Source: an uncultured Lachnospiraceae bacterium
GTDB lineage: Bacteria; Bacillota; Clostridia; Lachnospirales; Lachnospiraceae
Reading direction: 5' to 3'
Assembly (NCBI GenBank): GCA_947628025.1
Contig: CANQYH010000003.1
Coordinates: 1 to 32,605 of the forward strand
Length of the DNA: 32,605 nucleotides
A program made the translations under genes and the position numbers. Positions 17,658-26,181 of the stretch are shown piece by piece (position 1 is the stretch's first letter; each line of letters begins with the position of its first letter). A model generated the notes under the pieces. The model did no database searches. It saw only the letters and a program-made list of their open reading frames with translations, and was not told where the DNA came from.

Positions 17658-18353
17658 ATGGTTGCAGAAAATTATCGGGAGATCAAAAAACGGGTGGAAC
17701 TCGCATGCGCGCGGTCCGGCCGCAGCGCGGACGAGGTCACGCTGATCGCTGTCAGCAAGACGAAACCGGTTCCGATGCTGAATGAGGCTTACGACGCAGG
17801 CGCGCGGGACTTCGGAGAAAACAAGGTGCAGGAGATCCTGGAGAAATATCCTGTACTGCCGCAGGATATCCGCTGGCACATGATCGGACATCTGCAGACG
17901 AACAAAGTCCGCCAGGTCGTCGGAAAGGCCTGCCTGATCCATTCGGTAGATTCTGTCAGACTGGCGGCGGAGATCGAAAAAGAATCCGCCAGGCAGAAGC
18001 GGGTCACGCCTATCCTGCTGGAGATCAACGTGGCGGAAGAGGAGAGTAAGTTCGGCTTTCATCTGTCGGAAGCGGAAAAAGCGCTGACGGAGATCGCCGC
18101 TTTCCCGCATGTAAGCGTCCAGGGCCTGATGACGATCGCGCCGTTTGTAGAAGAAGCGGAAGAAAACCGGCAGGTTTTTAGAAAATTGTATCAATTTTTT
18201 ATTGACATAAAACAAAAAAAAGCCGATAATGTGTATATGAATGTTCTTTCCATGGGTATGACCGGCGACTTCGAAGTGGCGATCGAAGAGGGCGCGACCA
18301 TGGTGAGAGTAGGCACCGGAATCTTCGGTGAACGAGAAAAGAGGGAGAATTAA
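17658..18353 (+). CDS. YggS/YlmE-family PLP-binding protein
   Basis: LIAVSKTKPVPMLNEAYDAGARDFGENKVQEILEKY...WHMIGHLQTNKV...LSMGMTGDFEVAIEEGATMVRVGTGIFG. Confidence 0.96.
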   Translation: MVAENYREIKKRVELACARSGRSADEVTLIAVSKTKPVPMLNEAYDAGARDFGENKVQEILEKYPVLPQDIRWHMIGHLQTNKVRQVVGKACLIHSVDSVRLAAEIEKESARQKRVTPILLEINVAEEESKFGFHLSEAEKALTEIAAFPHVSVQGLMTIAPFVEEAEENRQVFRKLYQFFIDIKQKKADNVYMNVLSMGMTGDFEVAIEEGATMVRVGTGIFGEREKREN

Positions 18354-18358
18354 AAGCG

Positions 18359-18898
18359 ATGAGCCTGTTTGGAAAATTTGTGGATAGTATCAGACTAAAC
18401 GATAATGAAGACGACGATTACTTCCTGGATGACGATTACGAAGATGAGAAGCCTGCCAGAAAGCCCCTGTTCGGCGGAAAACGCGACGACGACTATTACG
18501 ACGACTACGAGGAAGAGGAAGAACCGCAGCCACAGCCGGCAAAGCCCCGTTTCCTGAATAATAGTTCCCGCTCGGCGAAAGTAGTCCCGATGAAGCGCAG
18601 CACAGGGCTGGAGGTATCCATGATCAAGCCGACCTCCATCGAGGATTCCAAAGAGATCTGCGACTATCTGCTGGCCGGCAAGGCGGTCGTGCTGAATATG
18701 GAAGGCCTGCAGACAGACGTGGCGCAGCGGATCATCGATTTTACGTCCGGCTCCACCTATTCCATAAACGGGAACCTGCAGAAGATATCCAATTACATAT
18801 TTATCGCTACTCCGGAGTCCGTGGAATTGTCAGGCGATTTCCAGGATCTCTTAAACGGCGGCGGGATGGACATGTCTGGCCTGAATCTGCGGATCTGA
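18359..18898 (+). CDS. sepF: Cell division protein SepF
   Basis: N-terminal amphipathic segment, acidic linker, C-terminal SepF domain (MIKPTSIEDSKEICDYLLAGKAVVLNMEGLQTDVAQRIIDFTSGSTYSINGNLQKISNYIFIATP). Confidence 0.96.
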   Translation: MSLFGKFVDSIRLNDNEDDDYFLDDDYEDEKPARKPLFGGKRDDDYYDDYEEEEEPQPQPAKPRFLNNSSRSAKVVPMKRSTGLEVSMIKPTSIEDSKEICDYLLAGKAVVLNMEGLQTDVAQRIIDFTSGSTYSINGNLQKISNYIFIATPESVELSGDFQDLLNGGGMDMSGLNLRI

Positions 18899-18934
18899 TA
18901 GGTTGGACATCCTGCCGGCAGTAAATGACAGCAG

Positions 18935-18992
18935 GCAGACGTTCCCTGACCGCCGGGATCATATCGGGGAGGTTGCGGAACGTCTGCTTTTT
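18935..18992 (+). terminator. Terminator or attenuator-like hairpin between sepF and aroB
   Basis: Perfect 11-bp arms GCAGACGTTCC (18935-18945) and GGAACGTCTGC (18977-18987), then TTTTT (18988-18992). The 31-nt apical region may also pair. Confidence 0.7.
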
Positions 18993-19027
18993 GTGTTCAG
19001 AAATCATATAGAAAATGGAGCGGACAT

Positions 19028-20119
19028 ATGGAAGAGCGGCTAACAGTTCATAAAAGCGGGGCGGCGATCTATGATATCGTGCTGACGGATTCGTTTGACG
19101 GATTGGGACGGGAGATCGGGACGCTGCAGATAAAGGAACGGCGCGTCTGCATCGTTACGGATTCTACGGTGGCGGGATACTATCTGGACGAAGTGAAACG
19201 GATCCTGGAAGCTTGCTGCCGTCAGGTAAGCGTTTTTGTGTTTCCTGCCGGAGAGGCCTATAAGAATCTGGACACAGTGCGCAGGCTGTACGAACACCTG
19301 ATCCAAAACCATTTTGACCGGAAGGACATGCTGGCCGCTTTGGGCGGAGGCGTGGCCGGCGATCTCTGCGGCTTTGCGGCCGCCACCTATCTGCGGGGGA
19401 TCTCGTTCATCCAGATCCCGACGACACTGCTGGCACAGGTGGACAGCTCCATCGGCGGCAAGACCGGCGTGGATTTTGACGCCTATAAAAATATGGTAGG
19501 AGCGTTCCATATGCCGCGGCTCGTCTATACCAATGTGCGGACGCTGCAGACGCTGACGGAGGAACAGTTCAGTTCCGGCATGGGCGAAGTGATTAAACAC
19601 GGCCTGATCCGGGACGCGGGATATTATCGCTGGCTGTCTGAACACCGGAGTTCTTTGCTGGCGAGAGACCCTGACGCCTGCATATATACGATCCTGCGCA
19701 GCGTCGAGATCAAACGCAGTGTCGTGGAGGAGGATCCCACCGAACAGGGAGAACGCGCGCTTTTGAACTTCGGCCATACGCTGGGACACGCGATCGAAAA
19801 ACAGACGGATTTTTCCATGCTTCACGGTCACTGCGTCGGCCTGGGGATGCTGGCGGCGGCCAGGATCAGCGCCGGCAGAGGTTATCTGACGGAAACGCAG
19901 GAAAGAGAGCTCGGCGAACTGCTGCAGGCTTTTCATATGCCGGTAAAGGTATCCGGCCCGAATGCGGAGGATATACTGACCGCTACGAAAAATGACAAAA
20001 AAATGGACGGCGGCCGGATCCGATTTATCCTTTTGAAGCAGATCGGAGAGGCCTTTATCGACGCACAGGTGACGGAGGAGGAAATGCGGGAGGGCCTAAA
20101 CGCCGTTTTGCAGCCGTAA
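19028..20119 (+). CDS. aroB: 3-dehydroquinate synthase
   Basis: ALGGGVAGDLCGFAAATYLRGISFIQIPTTLLAQVDSSIGGKTGVDFDAYKNMVGAFHMP...LNFGHTLGHAIE. Confidence 0.97.
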   Translation: MEERLTVHKSGAAIYDIVLTDSFDGLGREIGTLQIKERRVCIVTDSTVAGYYLDEVKRILEACCRQVSVFVFPAGEAYKNLDTVRRLYEHLIQNHFDRKDMLAALGGGVAGDLCGFAAATYLRGISFIQIPTTLLAQVDSSIGGKTGVDFDAYKNMVGAFHMPRLVYTNVRTLQTLTEEQFSSGMGEVIKHGLIRDAGYYRWLSEHRSSLLARDPDACIYTILRSVEIKRSVVEEDPTEQGERALLNFGHTLGHAIEKQTDFSMLHGHCVGLGMLAAARISAGRGYLTETQERELGELLQAFHMPVKVSGPNAEDILTATKNDKKMDGGRIRFILLKQIGEAFIDAQVTEEEMREGLNAVLQP

Positions 20120-20224
20120 TGAAGCGGTAACGTTTTAAGTTTGGGCCGCCTGCAGACATTTTTCCGGCTTTCGGCTGAACGAAATACCGGAGGATCTCAC
20201 GATCGCAAACTACAAGGAGCTGGT

Positions 20225-20743
20225 ATGAAGAAAAAAATCGTGCACATGGCGCTTTACTTTTTGACGGTTCGTTTTTTGTTCGCGCTGGATCAATGGACCA
20301 AAAGCCTGGCTGTTAAACACTTAAAAGGGCATGGGCCCCACGTACTCCTGGACGGGATCTTTGAATTTCTGTACTCGGAAAACCGGGGAGCGGCGTTCGG
20401 CATCCTGCAGGGAAAGCAGGTGTTTTTCAGCCTGATCGCGGTACTGGTCCTTTTAGCCGTTATTTATGCGCTCTGGAAGCTGCCTGTGACTAAAAAATAT
20501 CTGCCGATGATCCTCTGCCTGCTTCTGATCGCGTCGGGAGCCGCCGGCAATCTGATCGATCGTTTGTCCGAGGGCTATGTGGTGGACTTTCTGTATTTCA
20601 GCCTGATCGATTTTCCGATCTTTAATGTGGCGGATTGCTACGTGACCGTTTCCACGGTCCTATTGTTTGTGCTGTTGTTCTTCGGATTCTACTCGGACGA
20701 GGATCTGGCTGTGCTGCTGCCGGGCAGAAAGGAGTCTGAATGA
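20225..20743 (+). CDS. lspA: Lipoprotein signal peptidase (signal peptidase II)
   Basis: DQWTKSLAVKHL...ENRGAAFGILQG...ASGAAGNLIDRLSEGYVVDFLYF...FNVADCYVTVS. Confidence 0.95.
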   Translation: MKKKIVHMALYFLTVRFLFALDQWTKSLAVKHLKGHGPHVLLDGIFEFLYSENRGAAFGILQGKQVFFSLIAVLVLLAVIYALWKLPVTKKYLPMILCLLLIASGAAGNLIDRLSEGYVVDFLYFSLIDFPIFNVADCYVTVSTVLLFVLLFFGFYSDEDLAVLLPGRKESE

Positions 20744-21654
20744 GACAGGAATATCAGGTAAAAGCGGGGCAGGAGCAGCGGATCGACCGTTATCTGACGG
20801 AGGTCTGCGACGGACTGTCCCGTTCGTATTTACAAAAGCTTCTGAAAGCTGGGGAAGTGCTCGTCGATGATGTGGCGGTGAAAGCCAATTATAAACTCTC
20901 TGCCGGAGAGCGGGTTGCACTGGAACTGCCGGAGCCGGAGGAGGCGGAGATCACGGCCAAAGAAATGCCGCTGGATATCGTATACGAGGACGAGGATGTG
21001 ATCCTGATCAATAAACCGAAAGGGATGGTGGTGCATCCGGCGGCGGGGCACATGGACGATACGCTGGTCAACGGCCTGATGGCCCATTGCCAGGGGCATC
21101 TGTCCGGCATCAACGGCGTCTTGCGGCCAGGGATCGTTCACCGGATCGACCGTGACACCACCGGCCTGCTGATCGTCTGCAAAAACGATACGGCTCACGC
21201 CTCGATCGCGGAGCAGTTAAAGGAGCATACGATCACGCGCCGGTATCAGGCGATCGTCAGCGGTGTGCTGAAAGAGGACGAGGGGACCGTCGACGCGCCC
21301 ATCGGCCGCCATCCCACGGACCGGAAAAAAATGAGCGTCAACGCGAAGAACGGCAGAAGCGCGGTGACCCATTACCGGGTCCTGGAACGGTTTGCAAACT
21401 ATACGTACATCGAATGCCGCCTGGAAACGGGGCGCACCCACCAGATCCGCGTACACATGGCCTCAATCCATCACCCGGTCCTGGGAGATACGGTTTACGG
21501 TCCGGAAAAATGCCCATTCGATCTGGAGGGCCAGACGCTGCACGCCGGAGTGTTGGGTTTTGTTCATCCAAGAACGGGAGAATATATGGAGTTTTCCGCG
21601 CCGCTTCCAGAATACTTCTCCAATCTCCTGGAAAAATTGCGCAAAACAACTTGA
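20740..21654 (+). CDS. RluA/RluD-family pseudouridine synthase
   Basis: S4 domain; INKPKGMVVHPAAGH...GIVHRIDRDTTGLLIVCKND...TGRTHQIRVHMASIHHPVLGD. ATGA overlap with lspA. Confidence 0.95.
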   Translation: MRQEYQVKAGQEQRIDRYLTEVCDGLSRSYLQKLLKAGEVLVDDVAVKANYKLSAGERVALELPEPEEAEITAKEMPLDIVYEDEDVILINKPKGMVVHPAAGHMDDTLVNGLMAHCQGHLSGINGVLRPGIVHRIDRDTTGLLIVCKNDTAHASIAEQLKEHTITRRYQAIVSGVLKEDEGTVDAPIGRHPTDRKKMSVNAKNGRSAVTHYRVLERFANYTYIECRLETGRTHQIRVHMASIHHPVLGDTVYGPEKCPFDLEGQTLHAGVLGFVHPRTGEYMEFSAPLPEYFSNLLEKLRKTT

Positions 21655-21660
21655 TTCCTC

Positions 21661-21689
21661 TATACATTTGAAAAACATTGGTTTATAAT
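21661..21689 (+). promoter_or_regulatory. Candidate sigma-A promoter (TATACA-17-TATAAT)
   Basis: TATACA 21661-21666, 17-nt spacer, TATAAT 21684-21689, upstream of the kinase-like gene. Confidence 0.5.
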
Positions 21690-21734
21690 AATAGGGACAG
21701 GTGATGAATCGCCTGGAAAGGAGAAGGCATCATA

Positions 21735-22367
21735 ATGGATGGGAATCTGGTTTTTACGATTGGAAGGCAGTGCGGCAGTTTGGGGCGGACCATCGGACGC
21801 AGGCTGGCGGAAACGATGGGAGTGAAGTGTTACGATAAGGAACTGCTGACAGAAGCGGCAAAAAACAGCGGGCTGTGCGAGGAATTATTTAAAAATAACG
21901 ATGAAAAACCCACGAACAGTTTCCTCTATTCGCTGGTGATGGACACTTATTCTATGGGGTATGGCGGAGCTCCCGCTTATATGGACATGCCGCTTAACCA
22001 TAAGATCTTTCTGGCCCAGTTCGATACCATAAAAAAACTGGCCAGCGAGGAATCCTGCGTGATCGTGGGGCGCTGCGCGGATTATGCTTTGGCAGATTAT
22101 CCCTGCAAGGTCACCGTTTTCCTGACCGGCAATGAAGAGGACAAAATTAAACGCCTGATGGAGCTTTATCAGGTCAATGAATCCAAAGCCAGGGATATCC
22201 TGATCAAGACAGACCGCAAGCGTTCCAGTTACTATAATTATTATTCCAATAAAAAATGGGGAGACGCCAGGGAATACGACCTGTGTATCAACAGCAGCTA
22301 TACCGGCGTGGACGGCGCGGTCGAGCTGATCCAGAGATTTGCGCAAATGAAGTTCGGCGGAAAATAA
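21735..22367 (+). CDS. Cytidylate kinase-like family protein
   Basis: LVFTIGRQCGSLGRTIGRRLAETMGVKCYDKELL...CVIVGRCADYAL...CKVTVFLTGNEEDKIKRL. Confidence 0.88.
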   Translation: MDGNLVFTIGRQCGSLGRTIGRRLAETMGVKCYDKELLTEAAKNSGLCEELFKNNDEKPTNSFLYSLVMDTYSMGYGGAPAYMDMPLNHKIFLAQFDTIKKLASEESCVIVGRCADYALADYPCKVTVFLTGNEEDKIKRLMELYQVNESKARDILIKTDRKRSSYYNYYSNKKWGDAREYDLCINSSYTGVDGAVELIQRFAQMKFGGK

Positions 22368-22368
22368 T

Positions 22369-23085
22369 ATGAACGCGCTGGAATTAAAGATCATCGCGAT
22401 GTTTCTGATGCTGTGCGACCATTTGTGGAGTACGATCGTACCGGGATTCCCATGGCTGACCAGCATCGGCCGGATCGCGTTTCCCATTTTTGCGTTTCAG
22501 ATCGCGGAGGGATTTTCCCGGACGCACGACCGGAAGAAGTATCTGAAGCGGATGTTCGTGTTTGCCCTGATTTCTGAGCTTCCTTTCAATCTGATGGTGG
22601 GAGGGTGGTGGTTTTACCCGATCCACCAGAACGTGATGTTCACTTTTTGTCTTGCAATCATTGCCATGATGGTACTGGAAGAGGCAAAAAAGAAAGGCTG
22701 GCTCCTGTTCGGACTGACGTTTGCGGTCATTCTTCCTGTCAGCTATGTGCTCGGTTTCATTACCTTTGTGGATTATTACGGTTACGGCATCTGGATGGTT
22801 TTGCTGTTTTATCTGTTCAAAGATTTGCGATGGGGATGGGTCGGAGAGTTGGCCGGCATGTTTTATATCAACTGGATCATGATCGGAGGACTGGTATTTA
22901 ACGTACCCATCCTTGGCCATATCGTGGAGATCCCCGAGCAGGGCCTGGCGCTCCTGGCGCTTATACCGATCTGGCTTTATAACGGGAAACAGGGTCCCCA
23001 TAATAAGACGATCCAATATGCCTGTTATGCGTTTTACCCGGTGCATATGCTGATCCTGGCGCTGGCCGCAAGGTATCTTTTCTGA
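22369..23085 (+). CDS. TraX-family membrane protein
   Basis: ELKIIAMFLMLCDHLWSTIVPGFPWLTSIGRIAFPIFAFQIAEGFSRT...KYLKRMFVFALISELPFNLM. Polytopic. Confidence 0.88.
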   Translation: MNALELKIIAMFLMLCDHLWSTIVPGFPWLTSIGRIAFPIFAFQIAEGFSRTHDRKKYLKRMFVFALISELPFNLMVGGWWFYPIHQNVMFTFCLAIIAMMVLEEAKKKGWLLFGLTFAVILPVSYVLGFITFVDYYGYGIWMVLLFYLFKDLRWGWVGELAGMFYINWIMIGGLVFNVPILGHIVEIPEQGLALLALIPIWLYNGKQGPHNKTIQYACYAFYPVHMLILALAARYLF

Positions 23086-23423
23086 ATGTCAAACGATAGA
23101 CCTGTACGTAAATAAAAAGGAACGGCTGTAAAAATACGTTAAATCTTTACCGGCTGAGCCTGTGTCGTTTCGCAAATAGAGAAAGCTGTGTCGTAGTAGC
23201 GGGATGATACGGATAAGATAGTGAGATTGTCTATACAATTTCGCTATTATTTTTATTGACAATAAAAATGTATTTATGCAGTTAATAGCATACCACAAAA
23301 TGAGATAGATTACCATTTATAAAATTTCATGTATCTTAATGTTCTAAAAACTGGATTTTTATGCAAATATGTGCTAGCATTTATAGAACAGACAAATAAA
23401 TCTGGAGTTATGGAGGTATAAAC

Positions 23424-23657
23424 ATGCTGAAAAAAGCAAATCCGATTTTGAATACGATCATAGGCGCATTTGTTGGAGTCTTTATTGGGCATGGAATATA
23501 TGTATTCTGGGATTTTAAGACGCACCCAGATTTATATGCAATGCAGTCTGCGCCATGGTACACAAGCATTTTATTATATGGTATCGTAACGGCTATCGTT
23601 TTGGTCACAGCTATTATTATAAAGCTGGTTATACGACATAAACTAAAACAGCAATAA
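23424..23657 (+). CDS. Small two-TM membrane protein of unknown function
   Basis: MLKKANPILNTIIGAFVGVFIGHGIYVFWDFKTHPDLYAMQSAPWYTSILLYGIVTAIVLVTAIIIKLVIRHKLKQQ. GGAGGT RBS about 10 nt upstream. Confidence 0.75.
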   Translation: MLKKANPILNTIIGAFVGVFIGHGIYVFWDFKTHPDLYAMQSAPWYTSILLYGIVTAIVLVTAIIIKLVIRHKLKQQ

Positions 23658-23789
23658 TTTCATTATGGATTTTCTGAGTTTTAAGGTTGATATTCGTGAT
23701 ATCAGCCCTGCGCGTTCGAAAAAATAGATCGGCGCATAGGCGCAAAATCCGGCGGACCCGTAAATGTTTCGCGCCGGAAAACTTGGGGA

Positions 23790-23818
23790 TTGACGGTGGA
23801 GAGAGAAAAGAGTATAAT
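23790..23818 (+). promoter_or_regulatory. Strong sigma-A promoter (TTGACG-17-TATAAT)
   Basis: TTGACG 23790-23795, 17-nt spacer, TATAAT 23813-23818. Confidence 0.8.
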
Positions 23819-23829
23819 AAGGACAACCT

Positions 23830-23869
23830 ACCAACTATTCGCGAAAGCATACTTTAACGAATAGTTGGT
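23830..23869 (+). other. Perfect 12-bp hairpin at the predicted 5' end of the leader RNA
   Basis: ACCAACTATTCG (23830-23841) pairs with CGAATAGTTGGT (23858-23869). Inside it AAAG-CATA-CTTT (23844-23855) forms a second short stem. Confidence 0.7.
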
Positions 23870-23967
23870 CTGCTGGCTTCGTGGAGTGGCTCTGGAGTCA
23901 ATCCATAAACACGGCACTGGGGGCCAAAATTGGCAGTTTTGATCACAAAAAGGACTTTTGACCGAAT

Positions 23968-24702
23968 ATGAAACTTCAGCGTTTATACAGCCTGGTGCGC
24001 CAGGCTGCGGATGATTATGATCTGATCCATGACGGCGACCGGATCGCCGTGGGAATATCCGGAGGCAAAGACAGTTTGACGCTGCTTTATGCGCTGCACG
24101 GATTACAGCAGTTTTATCCGAAAAAATTTGATCTGTTTGCGATCACCGTAGATCTGGGCTTGGATGGCTTTGATCTGGGACCGGTGAAAACGCTCTGTGA
24201 GCGATTTTCCGTTCCGTATACGATCATTTCTACGGAAATCGGAAAAATTTTGTTTGATATCCGCAGGGAAAGCAATCCCTGTTCCCTGTGCGCCAAGCTG
24301 CGCAAAGGCGCGCTGAACCAGGCGGCGCTGGATCTAGGCTGCAATAAAGTAGCTTACGCCCACCATAAGGACGATGTGGTGGAAACCCTGTTGTTATCCA
24401 TGATCTATGAGGGACGTTTCCATACATTTGAACCGGCTACATACCTGGACCAGACCGGTCTGACGGTGATTCGTCCCATGATCTATGTATGTGAGGCCGA
24501 CGTGATTGGTTTCAAAAACAAATATGAGCTTCCTGTCTGCAAAAATCCCTGTCCGGCGGACGGATATACGAAACGGGAATATGTTAAAAAATTAACAAAA
24601 CGGATCGCACAGGAAACTTCCACGGATGTCAAAAGCCAGATGTTTCACGCGATCCTGAACACGCCTCTGCCCGGCTGGGAAATAAAAGGAAAGGATGTCT
24701 AA
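23968..24702 (+). CDS. TtcA/TilS-type PP-loop protein (tRNA 2-thiocytidine biosynthesis TtcA family)
   Basis: GDRIAVGISGGKDSLTLLYAL PP-loop; CSLCAKLRKGALNQAALDLGCNKVAYAHHKDDVVETLLLSMIYEGR. Confidence 0.92.
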   Translation: MKLQRLYSLVRQAADDYDLIHDGDRIAVGISGGKDSLTLLYALHGLQQFYPKKFDLFAITVDLGLDGFDLGPVKTLCERFSVPYTIISTEIGKILFDIRRESNPCSLCAKLRKGALNQAALDLGCNKVAYAHHKDDVVETLLLSMIYEGRFHTFEPATYLDQTGLTVIRPMIYVCEADVIGFKNKYELPVCKNPCPADGYTKREYVKKLTKRIAQETSTDVKSQMFHAILNTPLPGWEIKGKDV

Positions 24703-24705
24703 ACA

Positions 24706-25764
24706 ATGCCGAAAAATATACCATATTATGAACAAAAGGACCGCGAAAATACGCTGCGTCTCCGCGAAATGATCAAGGAACTGCCGCCGTACTGTGCCGA
24801 TTTTTTTCGAGGAATCGAGCAGGAAACCTCCTCTCGCACCCGCATCGCCTACGCTTATGATCTGCGGGTGTTCTTTGAGTTCCTGCAGAAAGAAAACCCT
24901 GTATTTGCCAAAATGGACCTCCGGGATATCTCCCTGGATCATCTGGATGAACTCCATGTTACGGATCTCGAAGAATATATGGAATATCTGAAATACCGGT
25001 TCAACGATAAAAATCAGGAGGTGATCAACAAAGAACGCGGCGTCATGCGCAAAATATCCTCCCTGAAAAGCTTTTATAATTATTTTTATCGGACGGAAAA
25101 GATAAAAAACAATCCGGCCGCTCTGGTGAAGCTCCCGAAGCTCCACGAAAAAGAGATCATCCGCCTGGATATCGACGAAGTCGCCATGCTGTTAGATGAA
25201 GTGGAAAGCGGCGATTCTCTGACTGAAAAGCAGCGCGCTTTTCATCAAAAAACACATACGCGGGACTTGGCCCTGCTCACTCTCCTGCTTGGGACCGGCA
25301 TCCGTGTGTCCGAATGTGTGGGACTGGATCTGACCGATATCGACTTTAAAAACTCAGGGATCCGCGTCCACCGGAAAGGCGGGAAAGAGGCAGTCGTCTA
25401 TTTCGGCGAGGAGGTCGAAGAAGCGCTGCTGGACTATCTCGAGGAACGCAGCCATCTTATCCCCGAAGAGGGCCATGAAAACGCGCTCTTCCTTTCTCTG
25501 CAGATGAAGCGTATGTCCGTCCGCAGCGTCGAGAACCTGGTCAAAAAATATGCTAAGATCGTAACGCCGCTTAAAAAGATCACGCCCCATAAACTCCGCA
25601 GCACCTACGGTACGTCTCTCTATCAGGAAACCGGAGATATTTATCTGGTCGCGGATGTGCTGGGGCACTCCGATGTCAATACCACTAAAAAGCACTATGC
25701 GGCCCAAAATGAAAACCGCCGCCGCGATGCCAGAAACATGGTCCGCCTGCGCGAGGAAACGTAA
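24706..25764 (+). CDS. Tyrosine recombinase/integrase (XerC/D-like)
   Basis: SAM-like N-domain; catalytic GTGIRVSECVGLDLTDID (R), RKGGKEAVVYF (K), HKLRSTYGTSLY (HxxR), VADVLGHSDVNTTKKHYA (GH, Y). Confidence 0.92.
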   Translation: MPKNIPYYEQKDRENTLRLREMIKELPPYCADFFRGIEQETSSRTRIAYAYDLRVFFEFLQKENPVFAKMDLRDISLDHLDELHVTDLEEYMEYLKYRFNDKNQEVINKERGVMRKISSLKSFYNYFYRTEKIKNNPAALVKLPKLHEKEIIRLDIDEVAMLLDEVESGDSLTEKQRAFHQKTHTRDLALLTLLLGTGIRVSECVGLDLTDIDFKNSGIRVHRKGGKEAVVYFGEEVEEALLDYLEERSHLIPEEGHENALFLSLQMKRMSVRSVENLVKKYAKIVTPLKKITPHKLRSTYGTSLYQETGDIYLVADVLGHSDVNTTKKHYAAQNENRRRDARNMVRLREET

Positions 25765-25842
25765 AGCGGCGCATTGAATACCCCGAAACAGCGGCTGCCT
25801 TAAAACTCCGGTAAAACTATGAAAACTTGTTTTTCTTTCCTA

Positions 25843-26157
25843 TCACAGCTGCGGTTCGCCGTACATCACCGTCAGATAATTGCCTGTGTGAATGGTATCC
25901 CCGCTCAGGCGGTTCATCTGACGGAGACAGCCGACGTATTCGGAAACGCTCAGTCCTGTCCCCGGGGCATACTCCTGCGCAATCTTCCACAGAGTATCTC
26001 CCTCCCGGATCTCAATGCTTGTGTAATAAGCGCTCCTCTTCTCTCCCGCCGGCTCTTTCGCCATCGCGCTCATCATGACTGTCCCGCAAAGTCCAAAACC
26101 GAACGATAAAATGAATATGGTTAAGACCACAATTCTCGCTTTGTCATACTGTTTCAT
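25843..26157 (-). CDS. YneA-like SOS-associated LysM protein (one TM plus LysM)
   Basis: N-terminal TM (ARIVVLTIFILSFGFGLCGTVMMS) and LysM (YYTSIEIREGDTLWKIAQEYAP...QMNRLSGDTIHTGNYLTV). Divergent from lexA with shared LexA boxes. Confidence 0.87.
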   Translation of the reverse strand: MKQYDKARIVVLTIFILSFGFGLCGTVMMSAMAKEPAGEKRSAYYTSIEIREGDTLWKIAQEYAPGTGLSVSEYVGCLRQMNRLSGDTIHTGNYLTVMYGEPQL

Positions 26158-26181
26158 CTTATGTACCTCCCATATCCGTCC

